Positions 1-9,943 are shown, counted from the stretch's first letter. The stretch is DNA of 64,000 nucleotides from Bedellia somnulentella (GCA_963576735.1 OY755177.1:8618001-8682000), one strand, 5' to 3'. Notes: generated from the letters alone by a model not told the origin. Made by a program: numbers and translations.

Positions 1-1326
1 CTCTTGGACACCCGTGACACGTACCGGGTCCCTCATTTGGTTTGTTAAACATGTGTGGAGTCTTTCAGATTATGGGCAATTAAGAAAAGACCCCATTTTA
101 AGTATCAAACACCACTGTGGCCGGAACCTACCAATCATCAAGATGATTGTTATTTTTGTTTGGTTAAAATTAACAAAAAAAACCGTTCGAAATGATGTAA
201 CCCTAACTTTTTATTTATTACTCGGCCCGACCGAATGTTTTTAAAGAGTAAAGTTGCTTTTTTAGTAATATTTAAAAAAAAAAATTTTCTTTATAAACGT
301 GATTTTTTTGTAACTTAAAAATTAAAACAATCTGACTTCAAATCTGAAATCAGCACCCCAAAAATGCATAATAATGGACAAAATGTTTCATGCAACAAAA
401 ATGCTGTTCCCTTGTGTTATCAACTCCACTATATGACCTTTCTTTCGGGTCATGACTTATCGTCGTTAAAAGAAAGACGAAACTTATTTCACATCTGATT
501 TTTATTCACATCATATTGAAATCTATACATATAATAAATCTGAAGATGGTAATTTTTGTACATTGAAGAAATTGAAAAAAAAAATAGCCAGCGTGTGAAC
601 AAATAAGTAACAGAACCCATTTCCATCATTTTTTAATTTTTTGTCTGTTTGTCTGTTTGTCTGTTTATATGTTTGTTTGTGCGCGCAAAACGTAAAATCT
701 ACGAATTCAATGCTGAAAATGTTTATATACAAAAATTAAACGTAACTTGAGGTATAACTTAGTTTTTGTTTCATCGAAATCGGTTCACTCTATCAAAAGA
801 TATGATTAATTTTGTGAGTTCAAGAAGAAAAATATTACGTTACGCAATTCAGTATAGTACTTGCAACGACATCTTAAGTCTAAATATAGAACTAATGTTG
901 ATAGTTGGAATCCAAAGTCCGATAGATGGCGTTGTGCAAAAATAAAATAAAGAACCAAAATAAAATAAAGCAAAAATAAAATTTGCATTTTTTTAGCCCC
1001 TTTAACCCCTTTCTTATTTTAAAGTCGGTTAAAGTAATAGAAGCTACAGGAAACAAGCTAGGGAAACGCTAACGAAATTAATACAAGCTGCCAATGTCAA
1101 GTGAATTCGCCGACTATGAAAATAACTGAAATGCTTTTAAATATTATCTTTACTTAGTTTCTTAAATTAGGCTTATTAATATTAATATATTATGTAAATA
1201 GTCTGCCTATTAATAAATCCAATTTGGTGAGCATAATTTTGAAATTCTTAGCCATTCTTCAAATGCACGTCACTTCACAACCAGTTTTCGTGAACGTTTA
1301 TAATAAAAAACTGAATTTTGGTCTAC
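1..1326. other. AT-rich stretch without a recognisable gene
   Basis: No convincing coding sequence is seen. There is a short TTGT/CTGT simple repeat near 640-683. The motif gatagatggcgttgt at about 911-925 recurs in inverse orientation near 20307, so part of this stretch is dispersed repeat. Short open frames here have no recognisable motif. Confidence 0.5.
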
Positions 1327-1337
1327 ATTAAACACCA

Positions 1338-1586
1338 AACCTCTCTGGCTTCGTTTACATCCATCAATCATTTCATACATGCTCTTTTATTCTTCATACT
1401 GCGGACACCTGCCTTTTTGAGCACGTTTTCTATTTGATCCAAATGTGTCCTCCGAGGTCGTCCTCTACTAACATTACCTTCCACATTGGCGATAAAAAAA
1501 GTGTCAAGTACAAAGTGGCGATCGATAGTCTCTGCCTACCCCAATGGAAACTAACGGCGTGAGAATATGTATGTATGTATGTATGT
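1338..1586 (+). mobile_element. RTE-A LINE 3' end with 5' inversion and target-site duplication
   Basis: This is a 5'-truncated copy of the RTE-A tail (compare 59640-59880). The left part, about 1338-1486, is in minus orientation and the right part, about 1495-1586, is in plus orientation, ending in the ATGT repeat. The inverted segment stops at the RTE-A position where the sense segment begins. An 11 bp direct repeat, attaaacacca, flanks the whole at 1327-1337 and 1587-1597. One insertion event with 5' inversion (twin priming) explains both segments and the duplication. Confidence 0.85.
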
Positions 1587-1690
1587 ATTAAACACCAGAA
1601 ACATAAGACATCTTTTAAGTTCTACTTTTTTAAACACTAAAATGATGTAGTGACCTTAGTGACTAACCTTAATTTAGTTATATTTGCATA

Positions 1691-2001
1691 TTATACATAC
1701 ATATACTCACGACTATAAATCCCTAGAAGGGGTAGCCTGAGCTAAGGAAATAGAAATTCCTCAGCCACTTTTGGAAAATTGAGTGGGGAAAAGATAGTAA
1801 AATGAATTATTAAATTTGACCCAAGAAAAAAGAAAACAAACGGGGTGAGCTAAATAAAACCGTTTAATAAAGGTTGTTGGTGATGGGTCTCCAACCGCAT
1901 CGCCCAAAAATCCCTTAAAAACCCCCAACACCGTTAGTCGCCTCTTACGTACATCCACCGGAAGAAATGGGGTAGTGCTATTCTAAGCCGATACTACACA
2001 G
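1691..2001 (-). mobile_element. SINE-A copy with a 63 bp internal insertion
   Basis: Full-length SINE-A on the minus strand: the ATGT-type tail (catacatatactcac) is at the left and the 5' end (RC of tgtagtatcggctt) at the right. It is longer than other copies because about 63 bp at 1804-1867 interrupts it. It lies head-to-head with the plus-strand copy that starts at 2061. Confidence 0.8.
1804..1867 (-). repeat. Short repeat inside SINE-A, second copy at 2362-2425
   Basis: These ~63 bp are absent from the other SINE-A copies. A related sequence lies in the opposite orientation at about 2362-2425 (shared core cggttttatttagct followed by accccgtttgttt). The family is not recognised. Confidence 0.55.
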
Positions 2002-2060
2002 CTACTACAGTGCATATAATGCCACTGATAAATCGATTTAATTCAATGTATTATCATTGC

Positions 2061-2307
2061 CGTGTAGTGCCGGCTTAGAATGTCGCTACCCCTTTTTAAC
2101 CCACGGGTGTCGTAAGAGGCGACTAAGGGTATTGGGGCTTTTTATTGGATTTTTGGGCGATGCGGTTGGAGACCCATCACCAAAAACCTTTATTCTTATC
2201 ATCTTTTCCTCACTCAACTTCCAAAAGTGGCTGAGGAATTTATAATTCCTTAGCTCTGGTTACCCCTTCTAGGGAAATATAGCCGTGAGTATATGTATGT
2301 ATGTATT
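2061..2307 (+). mobile_element. SINE-A full-length copy
   Basis: It begins gtgtagtgccggctt and ends ccgtgagtatatgtatgt. The conserved middle (gttggagacccatcacc) is present. The segment gtcgtaagaggcgacta is intact and self-complementary around its centre. Confidence 0.85.
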
Positions 2308-2569
2308 ATCATAGTACAACCAACAACCGTAAACCCTAATAATAGTAAAGTACCTTTTTTGAGCGGTTTTATTTAGCTTACCCCGTTTGTTTTATTCTTT
2401 CTTGAGTGAAATTTAGTAATTTAGTTTTCACCCCCTTCCTGTCAACCGGTTAATATTTCTTTTCGGAAGGAAAAGACGTGATGAGCTCGAAGCAAAGAGT
2501 GATGAGCTCAAGGCCCGACCACCTGCGGCCATCAATAATAACTACCTATATATTGGAGGGGTACTGATT

Positions 2570-2815
2570 TTTCAACATACGTCATAGAACATTTGTCGGA
2601 AAGATTGGCTATGTCAGTCACATGAGAGCACATGAACACACTCTTAATAGCCGGATACCAGAACTTGCTGTGGCCGAAATCGGGCGGGATTGATATATGA
2701 TCTATATGCAAAATTCCGAAGTGTTAAAAAAAAATATATTGATGCATTATGCAGCTCTGCTAGGATCGTACAAGGTAGCGATCCATAATCTTTGGCTAAC
2801 CCTGTAACTGTATCT
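2570..2815 (+). pseudogene. LINE tail relics, including a possible zinc-finger end
   Basis: Plus-strand translation near 2590-2660 gives a short stretch with spaced histidines (GYVSHMRAHEH), resembling the zinc-finger-like end of some RTE-type ORFs. At about 2765-2815 the DNA matches the last part of RTE-A (gatcgtac..ggtagcgatc..) with many substitutions. Both are weak, decayed matches. Confidence 0.35.
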
Positions 2816-2999
2816 AAATAAACACTAATTCAAATGAGATACACACAGTTACGACCTTTTATTATTTCAACTGGATAATGGCTACTGTAATTAATTAAAT
2901 ATCATTATAAAATACTCAATAGTTCCTACATCACAATAAGTGTGCGCATTAGATTTCATTGGTTCTTTATTTTATTTCAAAAAGGTGATATACTCTTAA

Positions 3000-3057
3000 C
3001 TAAACGACGTTTTTTTGTTCTCGACAATCACGCGAACGAAGTCGCGGGCACAGCTAG
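3000..3057 (+). mobile_element. Helitron-like 3' terminus
   Basis: A hairpin (cgcga at 3031-3035 with tcgcg at 3042-3046) is followed by gggcacag and then CTAG at 3054-3057, with T at 3058. A GC hairpin shortly before CTRR and insertion before T is the Helitron 3' signature. The same motif is very common in Lepidoptera. The 5' end (expected TC) was not located. Confidence 0.55.
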
Positions 3058-3353
3058 TTAATTAATAAAATCAAAATAAACAAGTAAAAAGTTGCATAGA
3101 GCTAGTGGGTGGTAATGCCAGCGAACGACGCCCACGGTAGAGACAATAAGGTCAGTTAGAGGATGTACCAGAAATGTAGATGTCTGAGGTGTAGAGAACC
3201 AAATTGCATTTATTATTCGATTGGCAGAAGATGAATGAGAGAAGCGTGTATGCAGTTGAGATGAGTCACGCAGAAAAAAATTAAATATTATCCGATATGG
3301 AATATAATATAATAAAGATGATATGGTAAAAAATATAGAAGGAGGAATGTTAA

Positions 3354-4340
3354 CCCTAGAAGCCTTATCTACGTCTCCGAGGCGTACACGCATTCGGAAA
3401 TTGTCTATCTCTTTCTAACGGGCGAAGTTACGGTTTCGTGCACTTTTGCCAACTCAGTGGCCGCCGGGAGCTTGAGAATGGTGCCCGTATTGCTAAGGTA
3501 AGTTCCACCATTTTTGATTTATAGACGTGTAGTACGCCTGTGAGGCGTATGTTTAGGCTTTGCGTAACTTTTGACAAAGTGTGGGACATATTGATATTGT
3601 ATTTTTTTTTGTTGTTTCATGTGTTTATTGGCTCTCTGCTGTTATATACGGCCACAACATCATACAAAACAACAAGAAACCTCTAAACAGAAGAGAATTT
3701 ATGAAGTAGCTCAGTACAGATTTGGTGAAGACTTGGATGGAGAAGAGACTTGAAGCGCCGACTTTGAAGAGATCTCTACGCGAAAATATAAATCAAATTC
3801 TCGTCAAATTAACTGATTCTAGTCAAGAAGTTCTGGCAGAAGAACCAGAGCCTAAAAAACGAAGATATTGCTCCTTTTGTTCTTACAAAAAGAAGAGAAT
3901 GTCAAAATTTGTGTGTCATAGGTGCAAAAAACCTGTATGTTGCGAACACAAAGTTGATGTATGTGTAGACTGTTCAAAAGTTTAAGCTAGTAACTAAAAG
4001 TCTGATTAAATTTAATAATAGATCTTAGAACAATTCATAAATAGTAAAAAATGACATAAAAAAATAAGTAGTAATAAATGTTATCGTCAATCAAAAATAT
4101 TTTAGGTTTTTGTTCGAACTTAAGGAGATTATTTTATTTTGTTAAAAAAAAATAACTGAGATTAAAGATTTGATTGATTTTTTTGTGTTTTATTATCTAT
4201 TGAAATCCAAACTTGACAATAAAATAAAAATGTACTGATCAATAATAATATTTTACCCGAAAATTGTTATTTACGTATGTACGCCTCTGAGGCGTATATT
4301 AAGGCTTTATGTATTTTTTAGAAAGGTTAGGCTTCTAGGG
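3354..4340 (+). mobile_element. Internally deleted piggyBac element flanked by TTAA
   Basis: The ends are ccctagaagcc and ggcttctaggg, giving an 11 bp terminal inverted repeat, with TTAA directly outside at 3350-3353 and 4341-4344. TTAA duplication is diagnostic for piggyBac. Its length (987 bp) is well below a ~2.4 kb autonomous element, and only the 3' end of the transposase gene remains. Palindromic copies of acgcct-tgaggcgt lie at 3371-3385 (diverged), 3534-3548 and 4282-4296, as subterminal repeats. It is inserted in an RTE-A copy. Confidence 0.9.
3722..3985 (+). pseudogene. piggyBac transposase C-terminal fragment with cysteine-rich domain
   Basis: The frame encodes 87 residues. The last ~40 carry a C-x2-C ... 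C-x2-C ... C-x3-H ... C-x2-C pattern (CSFC, CHRC, CCEH, CVDC), matching the cysteine-rich zinc-binding domain at the C terminus of piggyBac transposases, which helps bind the element ends. The DDD catalytic core is absent. The frame opens without a convincing start (the first ATG is at 3737), so this is the tail of a deleted gene. A basic KKRRYCSF segment precedes the cysteines. It cannot catalyse transposition, although the TIRs might still be mobilised in trans by a related transposase. Confidence 0.8.
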
Positions 4341-4485
4341 TTAAGATGGTTTAGGCACATAGAGAAGATGGATGAAAGAAAACTGGTGAAGTGAAAGAGA
4401 TATATTTGAAATCTTTTTGTTCATGAAAACCTCATGCGGGGATTATTACTAATAAATAAAGAATAAATAAAGGCAAGAAAAATTT

Positions 4486-4558
4486 CGACACAGGCGGGAA
4501 TCGAACCCGCGACCTCGGGTATACGCCCCCGTCGCTCTGCCAATTGAGCTACCGTGTC
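4486..4558 (-). tRNA. tRNA-like sequence, probable pseudo-tRNA or SINE head
   Basis: It is 73 nt long. The acceptor (gacacgg with cctgtgtc), D arm (gctc/gagc) and T arm (gcggg ttcgatt cccgc) all pair. A-box-like and B-box-like (ggttcgattcc) promoter motifs are present. The anticodon arm pairs only as cggg/cccg around an 8-nt loop, ggcgtata, which lacks U33, so it does not form a normal anticodon. It sits inside a repeat. Confidence 0.5.
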
Positions 4559-4853
4559 AATGGCTGCCAGCGCGAAATTCTTCTATCCTTTATTTCTTTT
4601 ACACGTTTTAGTAGTGTTTGCGTTTCCTACCTTCGATTTTTTACAAATTCAGAAGGCCACTTGTCTACTTTTTCAGATAGAATGCTTATGTTGAAATCGC
4701 CTAACTATCACATAATTGAAATCTCTTTGTTCATGAAAGCCTCATGTGGGGATTATTACTAATAATAGTAAAAATTAGGAGGTAGGGAACGCAAACACTA
4801 CCTAAACGTGTAAAAGAAATAAAGGATAGAAGAATTTCACGCTGGCAGCCATT

Positions 4854-4926
4854 GACACGGTAGCTCAATTGGCAGAGCGACGGGAGCGTATACCCGAGGT
4901 CGCGGGTTCGATTCCCGCCTGTGTCG
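4854..4926 (+). tRNA. tRNA-like sequence, inverted partner of 4486-4558
   Basis: It has the same 73 nt fold as its partner, with one visible loop change (agcgtata instead of ggcgtata). Acceptor, D and T arms are intact. The 8-nt anticodon loop again argues against a decoding tRNA. The leader acgtgtaaaagaaataaag and the body after the acceptor belong to unit T. Confidence 0.5.
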
Positions 4927-5205
4927 AAATTTTTCTTTCCTTAATTTATTCTTTTTTTGAAAGAAATATATTATACCAATGTGGATGGTAATGTTAGTGG
5001 CGCCCTACCACGGAGGACACATTTGGACCAAATATAGAATGTGCTCACAACGACAACGTCCGAAGTATGAAGAATAAAAAGGGCATGTATGAAAATATTG
5101 ATGGATGTGAACGAAGCTAGAGAAGTTTGCCAGGACCGTATAAAGTGGCGATCGATAGTCATTGCCTACCCTAATGGGACGTAACGGCGTGTCTGTAACT
5201 GTAAT

Positions 5206-5582
5206 ACAGTGAAAAACCCATAATTCTTGGATAATTCTAAAGTTTTTATAAGTATGATAAAATAGCTTAAACCCCGGATGTGTAAAATAGGTCCGATCAA
5301 GATTGTTGATATTTTACGAGCATTTTATGAGTAACGAAACAAAGTAAACAGGGTATTCTTGGGAGTGAAAGTAAGTGGAGTTGCGTGTTAATAGAAAATC
5401 ACTTCAAATCTCAGATTAGTGTTTCATAAAATTAAGATAATTATATATTTTAATTTATTCGATTAAATTAACTGTTTTATGGTTGGTTTTATAACATAAT
5501 ATAGCCATTTGTGGGAGAAATATATGTCAAAAAGGTTGTCTTAACGTTTTTTATTGCAAAACAGGTAAATATAAACTCTTGA
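5206..5582. other. No feature recognised
   Basis: AT-rich sequence with no convincing coding frame and no match to the repeat families named here. Confidence 0.4.
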
Positions 5583-5955
5583 CTCAAACGTGCTCGCCAT
5601 AAGTCCCCGAAGAGGTGGCAGAGGTACTAATAGTTCTGAATATCAAGATATATTACTGGCACCTTGTGTTCAGAGCATCCACGTTTTGTTTGGACAGTGT
5701 ACTCATATGGACAGGGGCAGGCTAATCGAAGTTTTGTACTAATACACTGTCGTATCACTGAGTACAACTTAGTCAAGTGGGTCCTCATGATTATTTTCCT
5801 CATCGTTAACAACATACTCACGGCTATAAGCTATAACCTTGACAAATTAACCAAAAATATGACTTCAAAAAGACACATTGACAAAACAGACTCCAGATTA
5901 GAACCTGCGCCTCTGTGCGTCATAGCGGAGTGTTCTTCCCACTACTGAGCCATAG
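5583..5955 (-). mobile_element. SINE-B copy, tRNA-like head at the right
   Basis: The left end carries the SINE-B tail (caaacgtgctcgcc..tccccgaagagg). The middle has ttgtgttcagagcatcc and actgtcgtatcactg. The right end, read on the minus strand, is a decayed tRNA-like head (ctatggctcagtag.. and ggttctaatc). At about 5815-5830 the piece atactcacggctataa looks like a SINE-A tail, so the copy may be chimeric. The two open frames here have no protein signature. Confidence 0.65.
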
Positions 5956-6224
5956 CGGTTATTTTAAATATAGTATCCAATGAACTAGCACAAATATGAA
6001 CTAGATACATTTAAGAACAACATTGAATTCAATAAGGTTAAGTATAATCAGGAAACCCCAATGGCTATTGTATTTTGTATTCGGTAGAAAAGCACGATAT
6101 GCCTTCCTTTTCTTATGTAAATGCACTGTCCAAGTAAAGTGGAATAAAATGCCACAAATAAATAAACATGATATTACACATTTAACTTCTCAGTCACTGC
6201 TAAGTTTAAGTTCGGTGGGGCAAA

Positions 6225-6391
6225 GATCGCAATTAAGGATTTTTGAGCGATGCGTTTGGATACCAATCACCAACAACCTTTATTTTACAATGATTTCACC
6301 ACTCAACTCAACTCAACAACTAAAAGTAGCTGAGGAATTTCTAATTCCGAAATTCTGGTAAACCATTTCAGGGATTTATAGCCGTGAGTAG
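6225..6391 (+). mobile_element. SINE-A copy, 5'-truncated
   Basis: It starts inside the element (aaggatttttgagcgatg) and runs to gggatttatagccgtgag. The tail lacks a clear ATGT array. The segment ctcaactcaactcaacaact shows a small internal triplication of ctcaa. Confidence 0.75.
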
Positions 6392-7140
6392 GTCAACATA
6401 CCTTTGCTCCATCTACACAACTATGAATGTTCACAATCATTAATACCTCTTTCACCCCTGCATGACTATACAGCACAAATGATGAATATAAACATGTGTA
6501 TGTACTAATACTTTAATTATTTAAAAGATATTTAAAATTTTCATGATAATTTTTGTATTCCAATTGTATGTACACGGATTTGTGTTATTTTAAATGAGAT
6601 TTTCATAGAAAAGCTATCTTATTCCCGTTTTTTTAAACGATGTTACGATACCATTCTTGGGAGAGTCAACATTATACCGGCCGTTCTTTCAATAAGAGCA
6701 TATGTATTTATAAGTTTATTATCAAAAGTTTTAAGAAATCATTAAAAGTTTTTCAACGATCTCATTGAACTTAATTTGAAGGGCCCTATAAATCACTTTT
6801 TCACTCAAGTCAAACACCTGTCTTGCCCGTTAGGCCGATAAATCTTAATCAAGCCTCGTATTATATTTATATCAATGCTCCTCAAAAAATTACTTTAAGC
6901 ACTTTTGCCATGTCAAGGTTTTTTCATGGAGGGTACATAGTGACGACAACGTTTTTACATTTATTTCTTATAAATAATTCTACTTAAACTATAACTTTCA
7001 CTATTGTTTATATTATATAATAAAAAACAACATTTATACAAACATAAAAAAATGCAACTTATATAAAGCAAACGGATATTGAAGTCAGAAACAGCATGTA
7101 ATTTTTTGTTATCTCTCTTTTTTTTTTTCAGAGTAAGCAA
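6392..7140. other. No feature recognised
   Basis: AT-rich sequence. An open frame at 6961-7164 on the minus strand is low-complexity and ends in a SINE-A tail; I do not regard it as a gene. Confidence 0.4.
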
Positions 7141-7142
7141 CC

Positions 7143-7391
7143 ATACATACATACATATACTCACGGCTATAAATCCCTAGAAGGGGTAGCCAGAGCTAAG
7201 GAATTAAAAACTCCTTAGCCACTTTTGGAAGTTGCAAGGGGAAAAGATGGTAAAAGTAAAGGTGGTTGGTGATGGGTCTCCAACCGCATCGCCCAAAAAT
7301 CCCTCAAAAAGCCCCAATACCGTTAGTCGCCTCTTACGTACACCCACCGGAAGAAATGGAGTAGTGCTATTCTAAGCCGACACTACACACC
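7143..7391 (-). mobile_element. SINE-A full-length copy
   Basis: The tail repeat (tacatacatacat) lies at the left, then actcacggctataaatcc, the conserved middle ggtgatgggtctccaac, and the 5' end (taagccgacactacac) at the right. Little divergence from the consensus is visible. Confidence 0.85.
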
Positions 7392-7516
7392 AATAACCAA
7401 ACCATACACTTCTTTTCAACTTTGTGGAAAAGGCAATAGCGGTTACAACTAGCTGTAGCAACAAGGTTTATTTACATGTAACGTTAAATAGACAAGTCAG
7501 GTATCTATAAAGCTAA

Positions 7517-7757
7517 TGTAGAAGGTACTGTTAGTAGAGGACGGCCACGGAGAACACACTTAGATCAAATTAAGAGTGTGCTCAAAAAGGCAGGCGTCCG
7601 AAGTATGAAGAATAAAAGAGCATGTATGAAAATATTGATGAAGTAGACGAAGTCAGAGATTTTCCAGGGTGGATCGTACGAAGTGGCGGTTGATAGTCTC
7701 TGCCTACCCCAATGGGAATTAACGGCGTGAGTATATGTACGTATGAATGTATGTTAA
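7517..7757 (+). mobile_element. RTE-A 3' fragment
   Basis: It matches RTE-A from gttagtagaggacggccac to ttaacggcgtgagtatatg. It contains a 4-base loss (ttgatgaagtagacg for ttgatggatgtaaacg) that breaks the frame. It is strongly 5'-truncated and ends in an imperfect ATGT-type tail. Confidence 0.85.
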
Positions 7758-8417
7758 ATGTGATGGCTAACCTGGATTCATTTACAAATATAACACACTG
7801 AACATATCTCAATTTATAATTGGAGCAGGCAGAGAGATAGATATATGAGAGATATTCTATCGCGGCTTTTTTTAGACTATAAATTATTGTTATGCACATA
7901 TTGACAATAATAGAAACTAGGCAAAATCCATGGAATTTTGTCAAGACAGGCACCAATAACCAGAACTATATATATCATTGGATAAATACGATAAATAATG
8001 ACGCCACATGTCAATTATTTGTGTCATTTACCTTTTTTTATATACAACGTTTTTACTTTTTATCTAAAGACACAATACTGCTACTGACCAGCACACGAGG
8101 TATTTTGTTAAAATCATTATTGGCTATCTAGTGACGAATAAATTGTACCGTATTCAGAGTTAGATGGTTTAAGAAATGAAATAGACGTGCGGGTCCCTCA
8201 TCCACTGGCTTGCACTGATCCAAGACGTCGGTATTTTTTTTGTGAGACCTACGAACACTGCAGCAGGCACGTAGCCGCCACTTCAAAATCTCTGAGCCTC
8301 AACAGGTGGCCATTCTGCGTGCAATATGCTCTGCCCATTAAAACCCCACTTAATCAATTATAGCCAAAAGCTTTTACATATCTTCAAAATATTTAAAACA
8401 TACTTTTTGGATTACTG
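7758..8417. other. No feature recognised
   Basis: No coding signature is seen. A GC-richer patch at 8185-8330 (ccgccacttcaaaatctctg) may be unique host sequence or an unrecognised repeat. Confidence 0.35.
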
Positions 8418-8656
8418 CTGTGTAGTCTCGGCTTAGAGTAGTACTATCCCATTTTTCCGGTGAGTGAACGTAAGACGCGACTAACGGTATCGGGACTATT
8501 TAAGAATTTTGGGCGATGCGGTTGAAGACCCATCACCAACAACATTTATTTAACCATCTTTTCCCCACTCAACTTTCCAAAAGTGGTTGAGGAATTTCTA
8601 ATTCCTTAGCTCTGGTTACCCCTTTTAGGGATTTATAGCCGTGAGCTTATGTATGT
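8418..8656 (+). mobile_element. SINE-A copy
   Basis: The 5' end gctgtgtagtctcggctt and the 3' end gatttatagccgtgagc are present. The copy is moderately diverged, and the ATGT tail is reduced to a few bases. Confidence 0.8.
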
Positions 8657-8702
8657 TTTTGGATTAAACTTGGATAAGTTTTTAATTAAATAAAATTTAT
8701 TA

Positions 8703-8920
8703 CCGTATTGCCGGCCTAGAATGTCCCCACGATGTCGGACTAAGGGATGGGGCTTTTTTAAGTGGTGTTTAGGCGATGCGGTATGAGAACCATCACCAAC
8801 GATACCTCATTTCTACCATATTCTCGCCTTTCACCTTCCAAATGTGGCTGAAGAGTTTCTAGCTATGAAGCTCTGGCTTCTCCTTTTTTTGGATTTTTGG
8901 CCGTGAATATAAGTATATAT
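8703..8920 (+). mobile_element. SINE-A copy, diverged
   Basis: An older copy starting near ccggcctagaatg, with a small deletion around the gtcgtaagaggcgac motif, and ending ttggccgtgaatata. It follows the previous copy by about 50 bp in the same orientation. Confidence 0.65.
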
Positions 8921-9228
8921 GTTAATTAGAATTTAAATTTAAGATAAATCTAAATCACTACAATTAACAAACGACTTATGAATTAACAAATGATCAAAAG
9001 AATTTGTGACTGATTTAATAATTTTTCGTAGTAATGAAGCATGGTGTATCGATGTCAATCCTAGTTTTATCTATGACATTCCGTAGAGTACAGCTGAAGA
9101 GAAATTCCAATAACGGGTGAATTCCTAGGGATTCAATAACTCATATCTTACATTAACTGCGGTTAAATTTACTCTGAATTTTCTAGTCTTGTGGGTATGT
9201 ATTTATGCATACATAAATTAAATATACA

Positions 9229-9425
9229 GGCTTAGAATAGCACCAGCCCATTTGTTTCAGTGAGTGTAGGTAAAATAATTGGGTTATAGGGTAAAAGTTG
9301 AAGACCCATCACCAATAACCTTTATTTTACCATCTTTTCCCGACGCTACATCCAAAAGTGGCTGAGGAATTTCAAATTCTCTTGCTCTGCTTACCCTCTC
9401 AAGGGATTCTTAGCCGTGAGTACTC
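9229..9425 (+). mobile_element. SINE-A copy, diverged
   Basis: It starts aggcttagaatagcacc and ends gattcttagccgtgagta. The first third is degraded; the segment from gaagacccatcaccaa onward is well kept. Confidence 0.65.
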
Positions 9426-9449
9426 ACGATATACATATACATGTATGCA

Positions 9450-9650
9450 CATACATATATTCACGACCATAAATCCTAAAATGGGGAAACCGGAGCCGGA
9501 CCGGAGGAAGTTAATAGGGGGAAGATAGTAAAATTAAAGTATCTTTGGTAATAGGTCTCTAATCGTATCGCACAAAAACAACTTTAATAAGCCCTATACG
9601 ACACCCGTGTGATGAAAAGGCTGGTAACGTTCTAAACCAGCACTACTTGG
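9450..9650 (-). mobile_element. SINE-A relic
   Basis: Minus-strand relic: tail tacatatattcacgacc at the left and decayed 5' end (gttctaaaccagcactac) at the right. Heavily substituted. Confidence 0.5.
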
Positions 9651-9714
9651 CAAAATATTTAGTATTTATATCGCTTTTAACATATCAGTAATAATGGTGT
9701 TTGTCATCTTAAAA

Positions 9715-9930
9715 ATCTGTGTTGTAAGAGACGTAATAGAGTTGTAGACCCTTTGAAATCAGTTTTGGCCGAAGTAGTAGAACACTCATTACCAATCATC
9801 TCTTACTTTTCAATCTTTTGCATCTCCACGCAAATTATAATAAAAATAAAACCCGGGAATTCCGTTTCCAGAGCTTTGACTACCCCTTTTTGGGACTAAT
9901 ATCCGTGAGTATATGTATATGTTAACCATG
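9715..9930 (+). mobile_element. SINE-A relic
   Basis: Plus-strand relic recognisable from gttgtaagagacgtaa, ctcattaccaatcatc and the end aatatccgtgagtatatg. It lies immediately left of the mariner at 9944. Confidence 0.5.
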
Positions 9931-9943
9931 TGCGAACTAAATA

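Larger units (their letters stand above)
4407..4957. mobile_element. Unit T dimer (two tRNA-like sequences, inverted) with 15 bp TSD
   Basis: This 551 bp insertion is flanked by tgaaagagatatatt (4392-4406) and tgaaagaaatatatt (4958-4972), one mismatch in 15. It carries tRNA-like sequences at 4486-4558 (minus) and 4854-4926 (plus) with their 5' ends facing inward, plus matching leader arms (4561-4632 and 4781-4853). The body segment tgaaatctYtttgttcat occurs twice in the same orientation, at 4407 and about 4720. The order of parts suggests a rearranged dimer of a tRNA-spacer unit. Confidence 0.75.
3222..5205 (+). mobile_element. RTE-A LINE copy broken by two nested insertions
   Basis: Three blocks match consecutive parts of RTE-A: 3222-3353 (as in RTE-A from ggcagaag), 4341-4406 (agatggtttaggcacat) and 4973-5205 (gatggtaatgttag.. 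to taacggcgtg). The first break holds a piggyBac element at TTAA and the second a unit T dimer. Reading the blocks without the insertions restores RTE-A order. A further fragment at about 3095-3150 also resembles RTE-A (catagagctagtgg) and may be a separate relic. Confidence 0.8.

Noticed and set aside
3058..3393. 111-codon minus-strand frame
   Set aside because: It spans a Helitron edge, an RTE-A relic and a piggyBac end, so it is an accidental frame.
4486..4926. Two functional tRNA genes facing each other
   Set aside because: The heads fold well, but the anticodon loop has 8 nt and no U33, and both copies sit in a dispersed repeat with a target-site duplication.
7582..7956. 124-codon minus-strand frame
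   Set aside because: Antisense of an RTE-A 3' fragment plus unrelated AT-rich DNA.
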